Shown one piece after another: positions 36,057 through 45,950 of a DNA stretch of 64,000 nucleotides. The translations under genes were made by a program, and so were the position numbers. The notes below the pieces were generated by a model. It made no database searches and was not told the DNA's origin. It saw only the letters and a program-made list of their open reading frames with translations. This DNA is from Marthasterias glacialis (Eukaryota > Echinodermata > Asteroidea > Forcipulatida > Asteriidae), in assembly GCA_911728455.2 (NCBI GenBank), contig OU452230.1, positions 7,610,512 to 7,674,511 on the forward strand, in the 5' to 3' direction. The first letter of the stretch is position 1, and every line of letters begins with the position of its first letter.

Positions 36057-36285
36057 AACAAGAACAAGAACAAGAACAAGAACAAGAACAAGAACAAGAA
36101 CAAGAACAAGAACAAGAACAAGAACAAGAACAAGAACAAGAACAAGAACAAGAACAAGAACAAGAACAAGAACAAGAACAAGAACAAGAACAAGAACAAG
36201 AACAAGAACAAGAACAAGAACAAGAACAAAACCAAAACCAAAAACAAAAACAAAAACAAAAACAAAAACACCACAACAAAAAACA
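36057..36285 (+). repeat. compound hexanucleotide microsatellite (ACAAGA)n then (ACAAAA)n
   Basis: About 28 ACAAGA units to about 36228, then ACCAAA and ACAAAA units to about 36270. This is the mirror order of 15941-16173, so the seven-unit array is flanked by ACAAGA on both inner sides and ACAAAA on both outer sides. The 79-159 codon frames (EQEQEQ, NKNKNK, FLFLFL, SCSCSC) are repeat shadows. Confidence 0.97.
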
Positions 36286-37165
36286 AAGCTACTTTTTTTT
36301 AATAATCATTCCTGGATACATTTCACTTTAAAAAGGAAGTTAAAGTATGGATTCTCTTTTTCAAGAAACATGAAGTAGGGACTAATCTGTGAAAATCGAT
36401 CACCGCAAATGACCCTTAAGAGTTTGAGAAATAGTCCAAAGTGTTTAAAACCTTGTTATGTTTTGTACGTTCTATTATTATACGTTCTATGCAGCTATTA
36501 ATTGTTGCCCTGCGGACGATTTTCTTGATTTTAATTTAGCGTGATAGTTTTCCATCCTTTGCTTTCCTCATTCGGAAACGCTCCACAGGGTTGATTGCTT
36601 CTCTTTTTTTTCCCCCGAAGGCGAAGTGAGTTTGTTTCCGATTTAATCAAGCATCATGAAACGAGGTTGTGAACATCTATTTTACATTCACTCAACAACT
36701 GAGAATTAAGGCAGGGTGACACATAATATGTGAGCGTAATTCTCCCATATGAAAAAAAAAGTCAGTAAGCCACGCCCCTTGCTGTAGCTAATCAGGTAAA
36801 AGACTGCGCGAGGCCCGTGCTTTATTCGGGCTTTTGACCCGAGTGCGCAATTTGGTTTCATTCATACATAAGTCAATGTACATGTATGTGGAGCGACACA
36901 TTGATTAATCTGTAGACTGTGCAAGGCCCGTCGTACTGGGACATTAGGACGCGCTGAAGTGCACAGTTTTGTTTTCTTCACACGTTGATGAGGCAATCAT
37001 GGAGGAGGCAATGAACGTGGGATGTTCCTAGAAATGTTTGAAGAAACGCGCAAAGCTTGTTGCGCAATAAGAGTCAACCAATATCCGACCTAATAGACAC
37101 CTCATTTCAAAAGCTCCATATTTACGTATGGGCGTGTCTTCCTGATATTGAACAACAGAAGGCAT
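36286..37165. other. unique sequence, no gene recognised
   Basis: No coding or RNA signal is supported. The patch about 36770-37000 is moderately GC-rich and includes two related phrases, AGACTGCGCGAGGCCCGTGC (36801-36820) and AGACTGTGCAAGGCCCGTCG (36914-36933), about 113 bp apart, possibly a weak tandem duplication. Confidence 0.45.
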
Positions 37166-37462
37166 CTGGGGCCAATTTCATAAAACATGTAAGCAGGCAT
37201 TTTCTGCTTTCGTAGCGTCCATTAGCATATCAATTTAAATTTCATAACCACTGCTAAACGTATAGACACAACAAGAGTTGGCAAAATTGCTCCAGCCGAG
37301 AAGTTTGCTTAGCATCTAATTTTCTGCGCAGCAAGAAACACGCAGGAAACCAGTCTCAGACGGTAAACGTGAAATGGTTTTTAAACTGGTGACCTTATCC
37401 TGGTAGTTGTTTTGTGCTTAGCTGTTTGATTGTGCTTAAGCAGCTCTATGAAATTGATCATC
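37166..37462. mobile_element. MITE with imperfect terminal inverted repeats (CCAATTTCATA...)
   Basis: The left end GGGGCCAATTTCATAAA is matched by the right end CTCTATGAAATTGATC in inverted orientation. Internal phrases such as TTTGCTTAGCATCTAATTTT, ACTGGTGACC and TGCTTAAGCAGC resemble a remembered echinoderm MITE with GCTTAAGCA ends. Length is about 297 bp with no coding sequence. Confidence 0.65.
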
Positions 37463-37569
37463 GATCTTGTTCGTATTTGTTTGTAAGTGGGTGATTAACT
37501 CAACAATGTAAATCCGCTGTGAACGCGTACACACGCCGAGAAATCTAAAGGAACGTTCGTCAACCATAC

Positions 37570-37975
37570 TTTTGCTTAGAGGGTCTGTATACGTTTGGTA
37601 ATGACTCTGAAAATTTATGGCAATAAAAACTTACTTGGTAAGAAGTACAGCAGCTTTGAATAGTACAATGCATTTTGATAAACGTTTCACTTCGAAGCAC
37701 TGCAGTTATGGAAAATATATCACTTTTTATCCCCCCAAAAATTGAATGTGAGAAGCGTTATGGCCGTAACGCTTCTCAGAATGTGTATTCCAATGACGGA
37801 TACTTCTTCTGCGTGAACGCAACCGCTCCAGATTTTTGGTGATATCGCAAAAATGCTGCCACCTTTTGAAATGAAATTTTCACAGGTTAGTTTTATGGTA
37901 TATCTACAATCATATAGCATTATTAAGGCAAATGTACGGTTCCAAAAACCAAAGGTATACTTTGCCTTTTAGGAC
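37570..37975. mobile_element. echinoderm-type MITE with central 30-bp near-palindrome
   Basis: Phrases TTTGGTAATGACTCTGAAAA, TTACTTGGTAAGAAGTACAG, ATTTTCACAGGTTAGTTTTA and a central inverted motif at 37749-37778 (TGAGAAGCGTTA on each side) match the layout of a highly abundant echinoderm MITE, from memory. The 66-codon minus-strand frame inside is part of the repeat. The ends are diverged, so the boundaries are approximate. Confidence 0.55.
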
Positions 37976-39430
37976 ATCTTTTCTACCACAGCAACCACAC
38001 AAATTTGCTGACCAGTAAACATCTTTGAAATTGTATTAAAAAAAAAAAAAAAAATAGCCTCCTGAATTTAAATTTCGTAAATTTGAATTTGTACAAAACC
38101 AAATGAGGACGTCGTTGAGTACAATTCATGATTTTGTAACTTATTGGGATTTTTTGACTTGGCTTCATGGGTCGACTTTTCCTTTTAACATAAAAAGATC
38201 TAGTTGTACAAAAATAAATGGTTGACTGACTACGCCACAGAATGTACATCTCGCAGCACTGTTAAACCTCCGAAGGAAATATGCATCCAGAATTCGTTAA
38301 ACTACAGAGGAAGTCATACCTGGTCGCCATGATAACATCAAATTATACGTAAATACCTCAAATCTGTGTTGAAGAGCAACTTCGTCTCCCTGCTCACACA
38401 ATGCAAACAACCTGTACAGATTTCAGTATAGCGCGGTGGCCACGTTTAAGTGAAAACGCCGAAAAACTATTCATTATTTTTGAGGGAATTTTGGAAATTT
38501 TAATCTAATAAAGAAACTGTGATTTTGGGGTGGTCTTCGCATGTTATTTCTCCGAAAACAATTCCAAACTTAAATATTTCTCTGGAGGGTTGTCACCGGT
38601 GTGAACTCCAGTTTTTGAGGTCGAAACGTGAGACCGTTAAACAAAATTGGCAACTTTATCATCAGAGAATTTTTAAATTGATACTTGAAACTTTTTCTTT
38701 AAAATTAACAGTTGCAAATCTTGATATTCCGTCTGACAACTACTCCGTTCATTGACACTTATTCCTATCGCCAACAATATATCTGCATGCCCTGAGCCAC
38801 AGAGTTTCAGGCTTGATCGACGACTATTTGCAGACAGAACTGATTTTATTAAAGTCATTGTTAGCCCTAACATATGGATATTATTTAGAGAATGTTTAGA
38901 AGCATTCGTTTTTGTAATAATTTAATTCAATATTCCAAATTTCGCTCGGCCGGAATTCATCCCGAGGAACGTCTTTAATCCAAATGATCTCGTCTTGTAT
39001 AAAACATTGTCTTCTTTCTTTCATTTTTCTTTGCTAAAAATGAATAATTGATCATGCCTCAAAACCCATATCAAACACGTAGGCGTTGCATCTCTTTTCA
39101 TTTGTTATGTTTCTTTCTTAATCAGAAATCATGTAGGCGGCATTGTTTATTGCTGTCTGTCCAAAACCTAAAGCATATGTATTGATGTAGGCATGAAATA
39201 AATATTAATAAGGTATCTTGCCAAGGACAGGATTTGCAAACGCAAGAGTTACGTTGAAACTTCCTGTGAAAGGTTGTGTACCCAGCTTTCGAAAACGCTA
39301 CGCTGGGGTATGATTGCTCCCTTTGAATTCTTGTTAATAATATTTCTTTCTAATAGCGCAACCAAGCAACCCACAAAAGTGCATTGCACTGTCACCAGCA
39401 AGCATGGAGATACATGGGGAGTACAGAAGG
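37976..39430. other. unique AT-rich sequence, no gene recognised
   Basis: Contains an A15 run at about 38038-38053. A 78-codon plus-strand frame (38519-38755) has mixed composition, but no recognised domain or splice context is visible and a 66-codon minus-strand frame overlaps its end. Not supported as a gene. Confidence 0.45.
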
Positions 39431-39434
39431 CCAT

Positions 39435-39612
39435 GTTGAAATTGTTCCGTTTTAGATGTGGGAGGAACCCCTCCCACTTGGGGGGAAACTCGGGGAATCA
39501 GGTAGGGACTGAAAAACCAATCCACATGCAAGGCTCCGGTCTGACGTGGGATTCGAACCGGGGTCAACAGATGCGAACGGCAAGAAAAGACAGCGTACTG
39601 CCCGCTGCAACA
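39435..39612 (-). mobile_element. tRNA-derived SINE (family 2), reverse orientation
   Basis: On the minus strand it has a tRNA-like head with B box GGTTCGAATCCCACG (plus strand GTGGGATTCGAACC at about 39546-39559), then GGAGCCTTGCATGTGGATTG, TTTTTCAGTCC and GGGAGGGGTTCCTCCCAC. It shares head and body order with 15070-15215. The four overlapping ORFs across this stretch are shadows. Confidence 0.75.
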
Positions 39613-39849
39613 CACACAATTTCGAAACAATAGAAATAAATGTGAATACCATAATTAGAACATAAAACCACTTGAGTAATTTTATCAATTAATTATATAG
39701 TGTGTTCGAAACATACGCTCCTGTTAGATTGATTGTCTGCTGAGAAGAGTCGCGTCTACCCGTTGAAATCGAGGACTTGAAAAAAGGGTCCGGGTTTTTT
39801 TGAAAGAGCGAGGACGTCCTCGCTTCACTTTTATGTACAAAACAAATAT

Positions 39850-40090
39850 GATTTTTATATTTTTATTTACTTATTTATTTATTTATGATTTTTTTTTTTT
39901 TTTTTTATTTATTTTTGTTGATTCTTTATTTTTTATTATTTAATTTTTGTTCGTTATTTGTTAATTGTTATTTTTTATTTTTTATTATTGTTATTAATTT
40001 TGTTTTCTTCTTTTTTTTCTTTCTTTCTTTCTTTCTTTCTTTTTTTATTTATTTATTTTTTATTTATTTATTTATTTATTTATTTAATTA
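39850..40090. repeat. T-rich low-complexity tract with (TTTA)n and (TTTC)n
   Basis: About 240 bp of nearly pure T with A, ending in six TTTC units (40018-40041) and (TTTA)n. The poly-F/L/I frames are shadows. Confidence 0.9.
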
Positions 40091-40792
40091 ATTATTTACT
40101 GGGGTTCCAGCAGTCCCGAACCTCTTATGGCTACGCCACTGATTGTATCGACGCTTTGACAGCTCGCTTTTATGCACACTGAATTGGAATAAAAAACCAC
40201 AAATAACAACACGCCGGCCAGATTGCGACAAGATCCCTCTCCAAGATACTTTAATCTTTCTCAGAATGTATCAGACATAAGGGTTCTGTACATGACCGCT
40301 TCAAGTGAGGAGGAAGCTTCGTAGAGTAAGTGGAGTCAGTCACTAGATATCGCTTTAGTCTTGAGAGATCCCGTGTGTGTGTATATGTGTGTACTCCACC
40401 ACTGTACTCAAGATTGTAACACAATGCTGAGTGGTGTAGCTGAAGTACAGTCTACACTCAGCAATAAGTAGTCCACGTTTTAAACTTGCTCTTAAGATTT
40501 GATGAGGAAAATTTCCCCGTTTTGTGTTTGTTTTGTTCTGTTTCTTTTGCTTAATAAATGTTTGCTTTACTAAAACATTACGCGAACAACATGTCAGTAT
40601 TTGTCTTTGTACTGAAGAAATCGCAGTAAAATAATTAAAAGCTCTAGGAATAATAGTATACAAGTGGGGGTAATTCAAGTTAAACTTTGAGCACGCCAGA
40701 TCAAGGAAATCACTTAAGCGCATTGCATTTTAAAAGCACTGAGAGGGTTTTTCAATCATGTGAGTTAAAACTTCATATAAACAAAGCTTTTG

Positions 40793-40920
40793 AATGGGAG
40801 ACTTTTGAGACGATAGCGGGCGTCCCACAAACCGGTCCTTTTCCATTTTTCTCAGCGATGAAAACAATGGAAAAGGACCGGTCTGTGGGATGCCTGCTAT
40901 CGTCTCAAAAGTCTCCCATT
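40793..40920. mobile_element. hairpin element with two 55-bp arms
   Basis: The left arm (40793-40847, starting AATGGGAGACTTTTGAGACG) and the right arm (40866-40920, ending CGTCTCAAAAGTCTCCCATT) are reverse complements with three mismatches, separated by an 18-bp loop. This is compatible with a small fold-back MITE or a hairpin-forming RNA. The 84-codon plus-strand frame reads through it. The related sequence at 41044-41129 shows that it is repeated. Confidence 0.85.
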
Positions 40921-41029
40921 GTTTTTGTTTATGTTAAGTGAAGGTACAACGGAACCTAAAGAGGCATTACTTCGGGCATTCCGTGACTTGTGTTTTACCT
41001 AATGGTAGGTGTTCCCTGGTGGGGGGGGT

Positions 41030-41129
41030 GTCAGATTTACCGGCAGCGGTTATTGTTCTCGTTGCTGAGAACAAAAGAAAGGGACCGCTGACTGGGGCGC
41101 CCGCTAACGTCTCAAAAGTCTGCCGTTAG
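41030..41129. mobile_element. decayed second copy of the 40.8-kb hairpin element
   Basis: The right-hand part AAAGGGACCGCTGACTGGGG then CGCCCGCTAACGTCTCAAAA and GTCTGCCGTTAG resembles the right arm at 40866-40920 position by position. Inner inverted arms CAGCGG..TTGTTCTC and GAGAACAA..CCGCTG (41044-41091) persist, while the outer left arm has diverged or been replaced around a G9 run. Confidence 0.6.
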
Positions 41130-41130
41130 T

Positions 41131-41830
41131 TCCCTTATAAAAAAAATAGTTATTTCTATTGAGGGTGTTTACACGTGACCTGCACTAATGTCAGTCACAC
41201 ACACATGCGCAATGGGATCGTTTTGTTGACATTTCCTTTAACTCGGGCAAAGCGTTTTTACCACTCGCGTTTGTAATAATCGCGATATTCAATCGTGATT
41301 TACATTATGGAATTTCCATGCGGGTCGACTCGATAATGTGAATTGATATGCGATTGTTCTGACCATCGCAAAGGCCGAAAGCTCCGCGCACAATAACTCT
41401 AGAAATAACGGGTCAGAAAGGGTAAGATGTTGAGCCACGTCTCCTCGTCCGTTATTCGGTTACGCTTGACAAGGTCTCGGATGATACACAACGAGCCAAA
41501 ACGAAATGATCAAGCCAGGACTCGTCTGTATTACGGAGTCTCCCGTGGGGATTAAGGGAGCTTTTGAGTTAACATTTCCCCCACCACCAACGGGGGGATA
41601 CCTGAAGAGATTGCGAGGAAGACGGCACTCTAAACCCCCGCCCCGCGCTCAATGACCGGGGCCGTCTTACCGGAGATATGGGCCGTGTCCAGGTCGAAGT
41701 CTGATCCAAATCGTTAAGTGCCCGCTCCCCTCCTAACGAAGGGAAATGAACCCCGCCTAGATCGATGCCTCAAGCTGGTTGTTGAGGTATATTTCATCTA
41801 GCACTCCTGAACTTCTTTTATTATGCAATA
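41131..41830. other. unique sequence with GC-richer segment 41420-41760, no gene recognised
   Basis: The segment 41420-41760 is less repetitive and more GC-rich than its neighbours (for example GACCGGGGCCGTCTTACCGG). No open frame of note crosses it. It could be a regulatory or conserved non-coding element, but that is inference only. Confidence 0.35.
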
Positions 41831-42067
41831 GTGCGGCAGGTAGGTGATGGGATTGTGCCTTTGATGATAAAAGCATTGATTTTTGCACACAGTCAGAGTA
41901 TGTCAGAAAATTGTCTGATATTCGACCTATATTTCTTTCAAAAGGCAACTCTGAGATGCCCCTAGAGCTCAATATCTTCCTCATAGACATACTCTGACCG
42001 TGTGCCAAACGCCATGCCTGTATCATCAAAGGCACATTTCCCTCAAATATCCGCTATCTGCCCCACT
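41831..42067. mobile_element. fold-back element (GTGSGGCAG ends), better preserved copy
   Basis: The left arm has GTGCGGCAGGTAGGTGATGG, GTGCCTTTGATGATA and GCACACAGTCAGAGTATGTC. The right arm carries the same segments inverted: GACATACTCTGACCGTGTGC, TATCATCAAAGGCAC and CTGCCCCAC. The total is about 237 bp with a short A/T-rich centre. The 92-codon minus-strand frame (41757-42035) crosses it and is not supported. Related copy: 14754-15030. Confidence 0.75.
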
Positions 42068-42791
42068 ACAAATCGAGGTGAGACATAACCACACATTATT
42101 TGAAGTTAATTCATTGATACGCATTCGTGTTTGATTCCCTGTAGGTATGGCGTTGCGGACCTAATATGAACAATGCTCGTTGCTCGTGTCTTGAAATCAT
42201 ACAGTTGTAACTTATTATACAAGTTCATCGCCCTATTTCCGTTTGTCTCTGCTGTTGTTGAAACAAAATGGAAACATGAATATTCAAAAAGTGTAATTAA
42301 CTGTTATTGTTGAATCTGTCGACGTCCCTTCCGAAAAGCAAAACATCTTTATATATACATGTATTTGCACAATCCGCCAACGTCCAAAACTTTCCAACTA
42401 TTTAATTGAAATCTCCATTAAAAAAACAAAAACATATCGTTTACATTGACGTCAGAAAGGCATAATAATGACCTGTATAGTTAGTCTGTCACAATATCGT
42501 CCATTTAGCCGCACCAACAAACTGTTAATAAAATATCCCATAAATACGTATAGGCTTGAGTGTAGAAAATCACTGCACGGTGGAAAAACACATTTTCGTT
42601 TTAAAATTTAAATTGCTTTACCTGTAGTTACCTGAAACACTTAATTTCGAGCGACGGAAAACAAGTAGGCAAATTCCTTTTCGTACAAAACAATCACCTT
42701 AACCGGAATCGGTATAAATTTGTGTGCGGTTGTAACTGTTTGCATATGTTTGTTGCTTTCTGAATGTGGGCCTCTAAAACAAAAAGAGGGA
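42068..42791. other. unique sequence, no gene recognised
   Basis: No coding or repeat feature recognised beyond short A runs. Confidence 0.45.
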
Positions 42792-43374
42792 TTTGTTGTT
42801 GTTGTTGTTGTTGTGGCTGTTGTGGCTGTTGTGGCTGTTGTGGCTGTTGTGGATGTTGTGGCTGTTGTGGATGTTGTGGCTGTTGTGGCTGTTGTGGCTG
42901 TTGTGGGTGTTGTGGGTGTTGTGGCTGTTGTGGCTGTTGTGGCTCTTGTGGTTGTTGTTGTTGTTGTGGCTGTTGTGGATGTTGTGGCTGTTGTGGCTGT
43001 TGTGGCTGTTGTGGCTGTTGTGGCTGTTGTGGCTCTTGTGGTTGTTGTTGTTGCTGTTGTGGCGGTTGTGGCTGTTGTGGCTGTTGTGGTTGTTGTTGTT
43101 GTTGTTGTTGTGGCTGTTGTGGCTGTTGTTGTTGTTGTTGCTGTTGTTGCTGTTGTGGCTGTTGTGGCTGTTGTGGCTATTGTGGCTGTTGTGGCTGTTG
43201 TGGCTATTGTGGCTATTGTGGCTGTTGTTGTTGTTGTTGTTGTTGTTGTGGCTGTTGTGGCTGTTGTTGTTGTTGCTGTTGTTGCTGTTGTTGCTGTTGT
43301 AGCTGTTGTGGCTGTTGTGGCCATTGTGGCTGTTGTGGCTGTTATGGCTGTTGTGGCTCTTGTGGCTCTTGTGG

Positions 43375-43407
<33 letters not shown>

Positions 43408-43425
43408 TTGTTGTTGTTGTTGTTT
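42792..43425 (+). repeat. (GTTGTGGCT)n / (GTT)n minisatellite
   Basis: About 630 bp of 9-bp GTTGTGGCT units interspersed with GTT blocks and single-base variants (GGAT, GGGT, GCTAT, GCTCT). The strand bias is extreme, with almost no A or C except in GGC. Three plus-strand frames and one minus-strand frame of 169-256 codons stay open because the period is a multiple of three. They encode only poly CCG, VVA, LLW or TTA and are not supported as genes. Confidence 0.97.
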
Positions 43426-45069
43426 GAGCGGTGTGTTTTCTTTGTATAGTGTTACATGTTTTGTGTGTCTTGTATATTGTCTACAACATAGCTCTATATT
43501 TATTCTGCCAAAAGCCGATGTAATTTCATATTGAATGGATTTACGAATGGCATCCAGTGTTATTAATATGAATCAGTGAAACTGAAGGAAACTTACAAGG
43601 CAACCTGATCTATATTTCAGACTCCTCGCATTACGGCGCGCTCACAATTCTAGTAATGGAAATAGAATTGGCAGGGGGGGGGTACTCACAATGCGCCATA
43701 TGCGAGATTTTCCATGACAAATCTCAGCTCTCATCTTCCGTCAACAAAGCCATTGGTCAAACTTCCAGTACTGGCGACGAATCATGCTTGGATTATCCAT
43801 TACAGATTGGATCTATGCTTTACCTTCACTTCCACCGGCTGTTCAGGACATTATTATACTTTCAATGTGCGTACGCTTGTATATGCACGCTTCGTACACA
43901 TATCTGTGACATCTTTGTCAGCGCGGAAAGATAAAACGTGGATACCAAATACCTGCGTGATTGTTATCGTATTTATAGAACGGTAGGATTTGTTATTTAA
44001 AGATTTACTTGATAGCATTATGAAAGTATCGATATTTTTGTTTACTATTATTATTTGAATGTCAATCGAGTCATACGGATCGTTTTGGGGACAGTGCAGT
44101 AGGCCTATTCGTTTGATTTATAATGTTTATTTATTAAAAAAAAAAAAAAACGTGTTTTTTTTTATCATTTTTTGTTTAATTACTAATGTTTTGTAGTACA
44201 TTCATTCAAAATACTAGTATCCATTAAGCCCAAATATAATAATACTATAGGGGGTCACTTTTTGAAGAAAACGCCGAGTAACGATTATTTGTATTACCGG
44301 AGATTTTTACTTTATATTGTATTCATTTCGATTGGTTTCAATCGAAAAGAAAACTGAGCGCTGTGAGGTAAAATCTTGGGGAGTTTACAGGCTGGAGAAG
44401 TGCCCCTTCAGTTTCACAAAAAAAAAAAAACGTTTTGATCAGGATTATATTTCGTTCGTTTATACTTTTTTATCCTAATGGGGCAGTAAATCACGTAGAC
44501 CTACCTTTTAAGCACTAATGCTCAGCGACAACAATGAATAAATAATATTATGCCTGGCATTTCTACGTTCTGCGCATGACGGAAATCTGATCCGCTAAAG
44601 GGTATTTTGATATCACGTGATGATATCGATATTTTTGTAAAATATCTCTTACGGGTTCTAACACATAGAGTCAGCCCTAGGGTCTGCCATCATCATAAAT
44701 CATTCGTTGGAACATCGAAAATGAATGAAAACAATAAAATACGTCGCAAAACATTTTATACTTGAAGCTTTGCGTTTCGGAAATCAGTACCAAGTTTAAT
44801 AACAATCGGTTTATGTTAAAAGTGCTTACCGCTGAAAATTGTGCTTTAGCTGCCACAGATTACCAGCGAAATTGTGTTAGGTAACCTGTTTATTGGTGCT
44901 AGATCTTTCAAGTAACGGTTTGTTACCATGGTTTGGAAGTCACTCCCTACAGGTTAGGCGTAAAAAATGACTCTGGATTCAGTCTGAGACCTTTCCTCAA
45001 TGAATAATTCCAGTGAACATTAATCATCAGGACTGAGAGCTTCGCATGGCTGACACCCAGGATCCAATT
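43426..45069. other. unique AT-rich sequence, no gene recognised
   Basis: Two overlapping plus-strand frames of 90-92 codons (43656-43986) in different phases lack any recognised domain. A runs occur at about 44136-44150 and 44418-44430. Otherwise nothing is identified. Confidence 0.45.
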
Positions 45070-45495
45070 TCATGACGTTGTTGAAAGCGCAAAGTCTTGC
45101 TGGAACATTGCTCGTGACAGTTTCTCCGCTACTCTCAGCTTGGCAAATTCTCTAGTTGATTCGGCAATATTTTCTGGCTTAAACTTGAGGCGGTTTGTGG
45201 TATCTATCACCACACCAAAACATTTTTTCTTTACAAGTTTGAAAGATGTGTATGGAGTCAGTCATTCCGCAGGCAAGTGCCCGGAAAAATGATTGATGCT
45301 CAACGAAAAACAACAAGCTTTGCAACCTTTAGACTTTGAGCATTTTTTGATCTCTGAAGATTTGTCGTATCAAGTTGGAGATATCTCTTTCAAGTTGAAG
45401 ACTTTGTTCGAGAATGATTCATTTGCAGGCTTCTTCTCAAAGAACGATCGATGTAGGATCCGAGGCTTTGTTGGAGATACATATTTAGTATTCTG
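45070..45495 (-). pseudogene. broken coding remnant of unknown family
   Basis: On the minus strand one reading frame runs 142 codons to a final TGA at 45070-45072 with only two internal stops, both TGA (45370-45372 and 45262-45264), and no TAA or TAG. The last 63 codons are uninterrupted and read like protein, with a charged stretch such as AESTREFAKLRVAEKLSRAM that would form an amphipathic helix. A cysteine cluster KCSKSKGCKACC lies between the two stops. TGA stops are often decayed CGA, consistent with a pseudogene or dead mobile-element ORF. A 73-codon plus-strand frame at 45293-45514 overlaps it, so which strand was coding is not proven. Family unknown. Confidence 0.35.
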
Positions 45496-45894
45496 TCATG
45501 TAAATTTTTTGTAATGATCTAAAAAAAAAATAAAAATTCAAGAGCTGGAAAGAGCTGTTTGGCTGTATTCTCAACGTTTCAATCTTTGCACTCTGGTCGA
45601 CGTCAGGAGAGTGGTTTATTTCAGCGAAAACAAGAACATGCTTTCAGTGACGTTCCTTATCTAAATATATTCACGGCGGACATCTGATCCTGTGAAAGAT
45701 TTGAATATAACCATGGAAATATCTGCCACATGAGTTGTATAAACATTTTGATTGTGAACTGTGATGTTGATGTATTAAAAACTCATTGACGTTTCCACTA
45801 GACCAAGACGTTATAAGTTCAAGTTCTGACTTTTAGTCAATTTGTGATTTAAACCACTAAACCACGCGTCTAGTCGATCGGCTAATAAATAGTG

Positions 45895-45950
45895 GTTTGT
45901 TTGTTTGATTGTTTGTTTGTTTGTTTGTTTGTTTGTTTATTTGTTTTTTT
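45895..45950 (+). repeat. (GTTT)n microsatellite
   Basis: About 11 GTTT units with minor interruptions, followed by a T-rich stretch. Confidence 0.9.

Noticed and set aside
42641..43534. ORFs up to 256 codons of poly-V/A, poly-C/G, poly-L/W and poly-T/A
   Set aside because: All are frames of the GTTGTGGCT/GTT minisatellite. Several overlapping phases are open at once, which is a repeat artefact.
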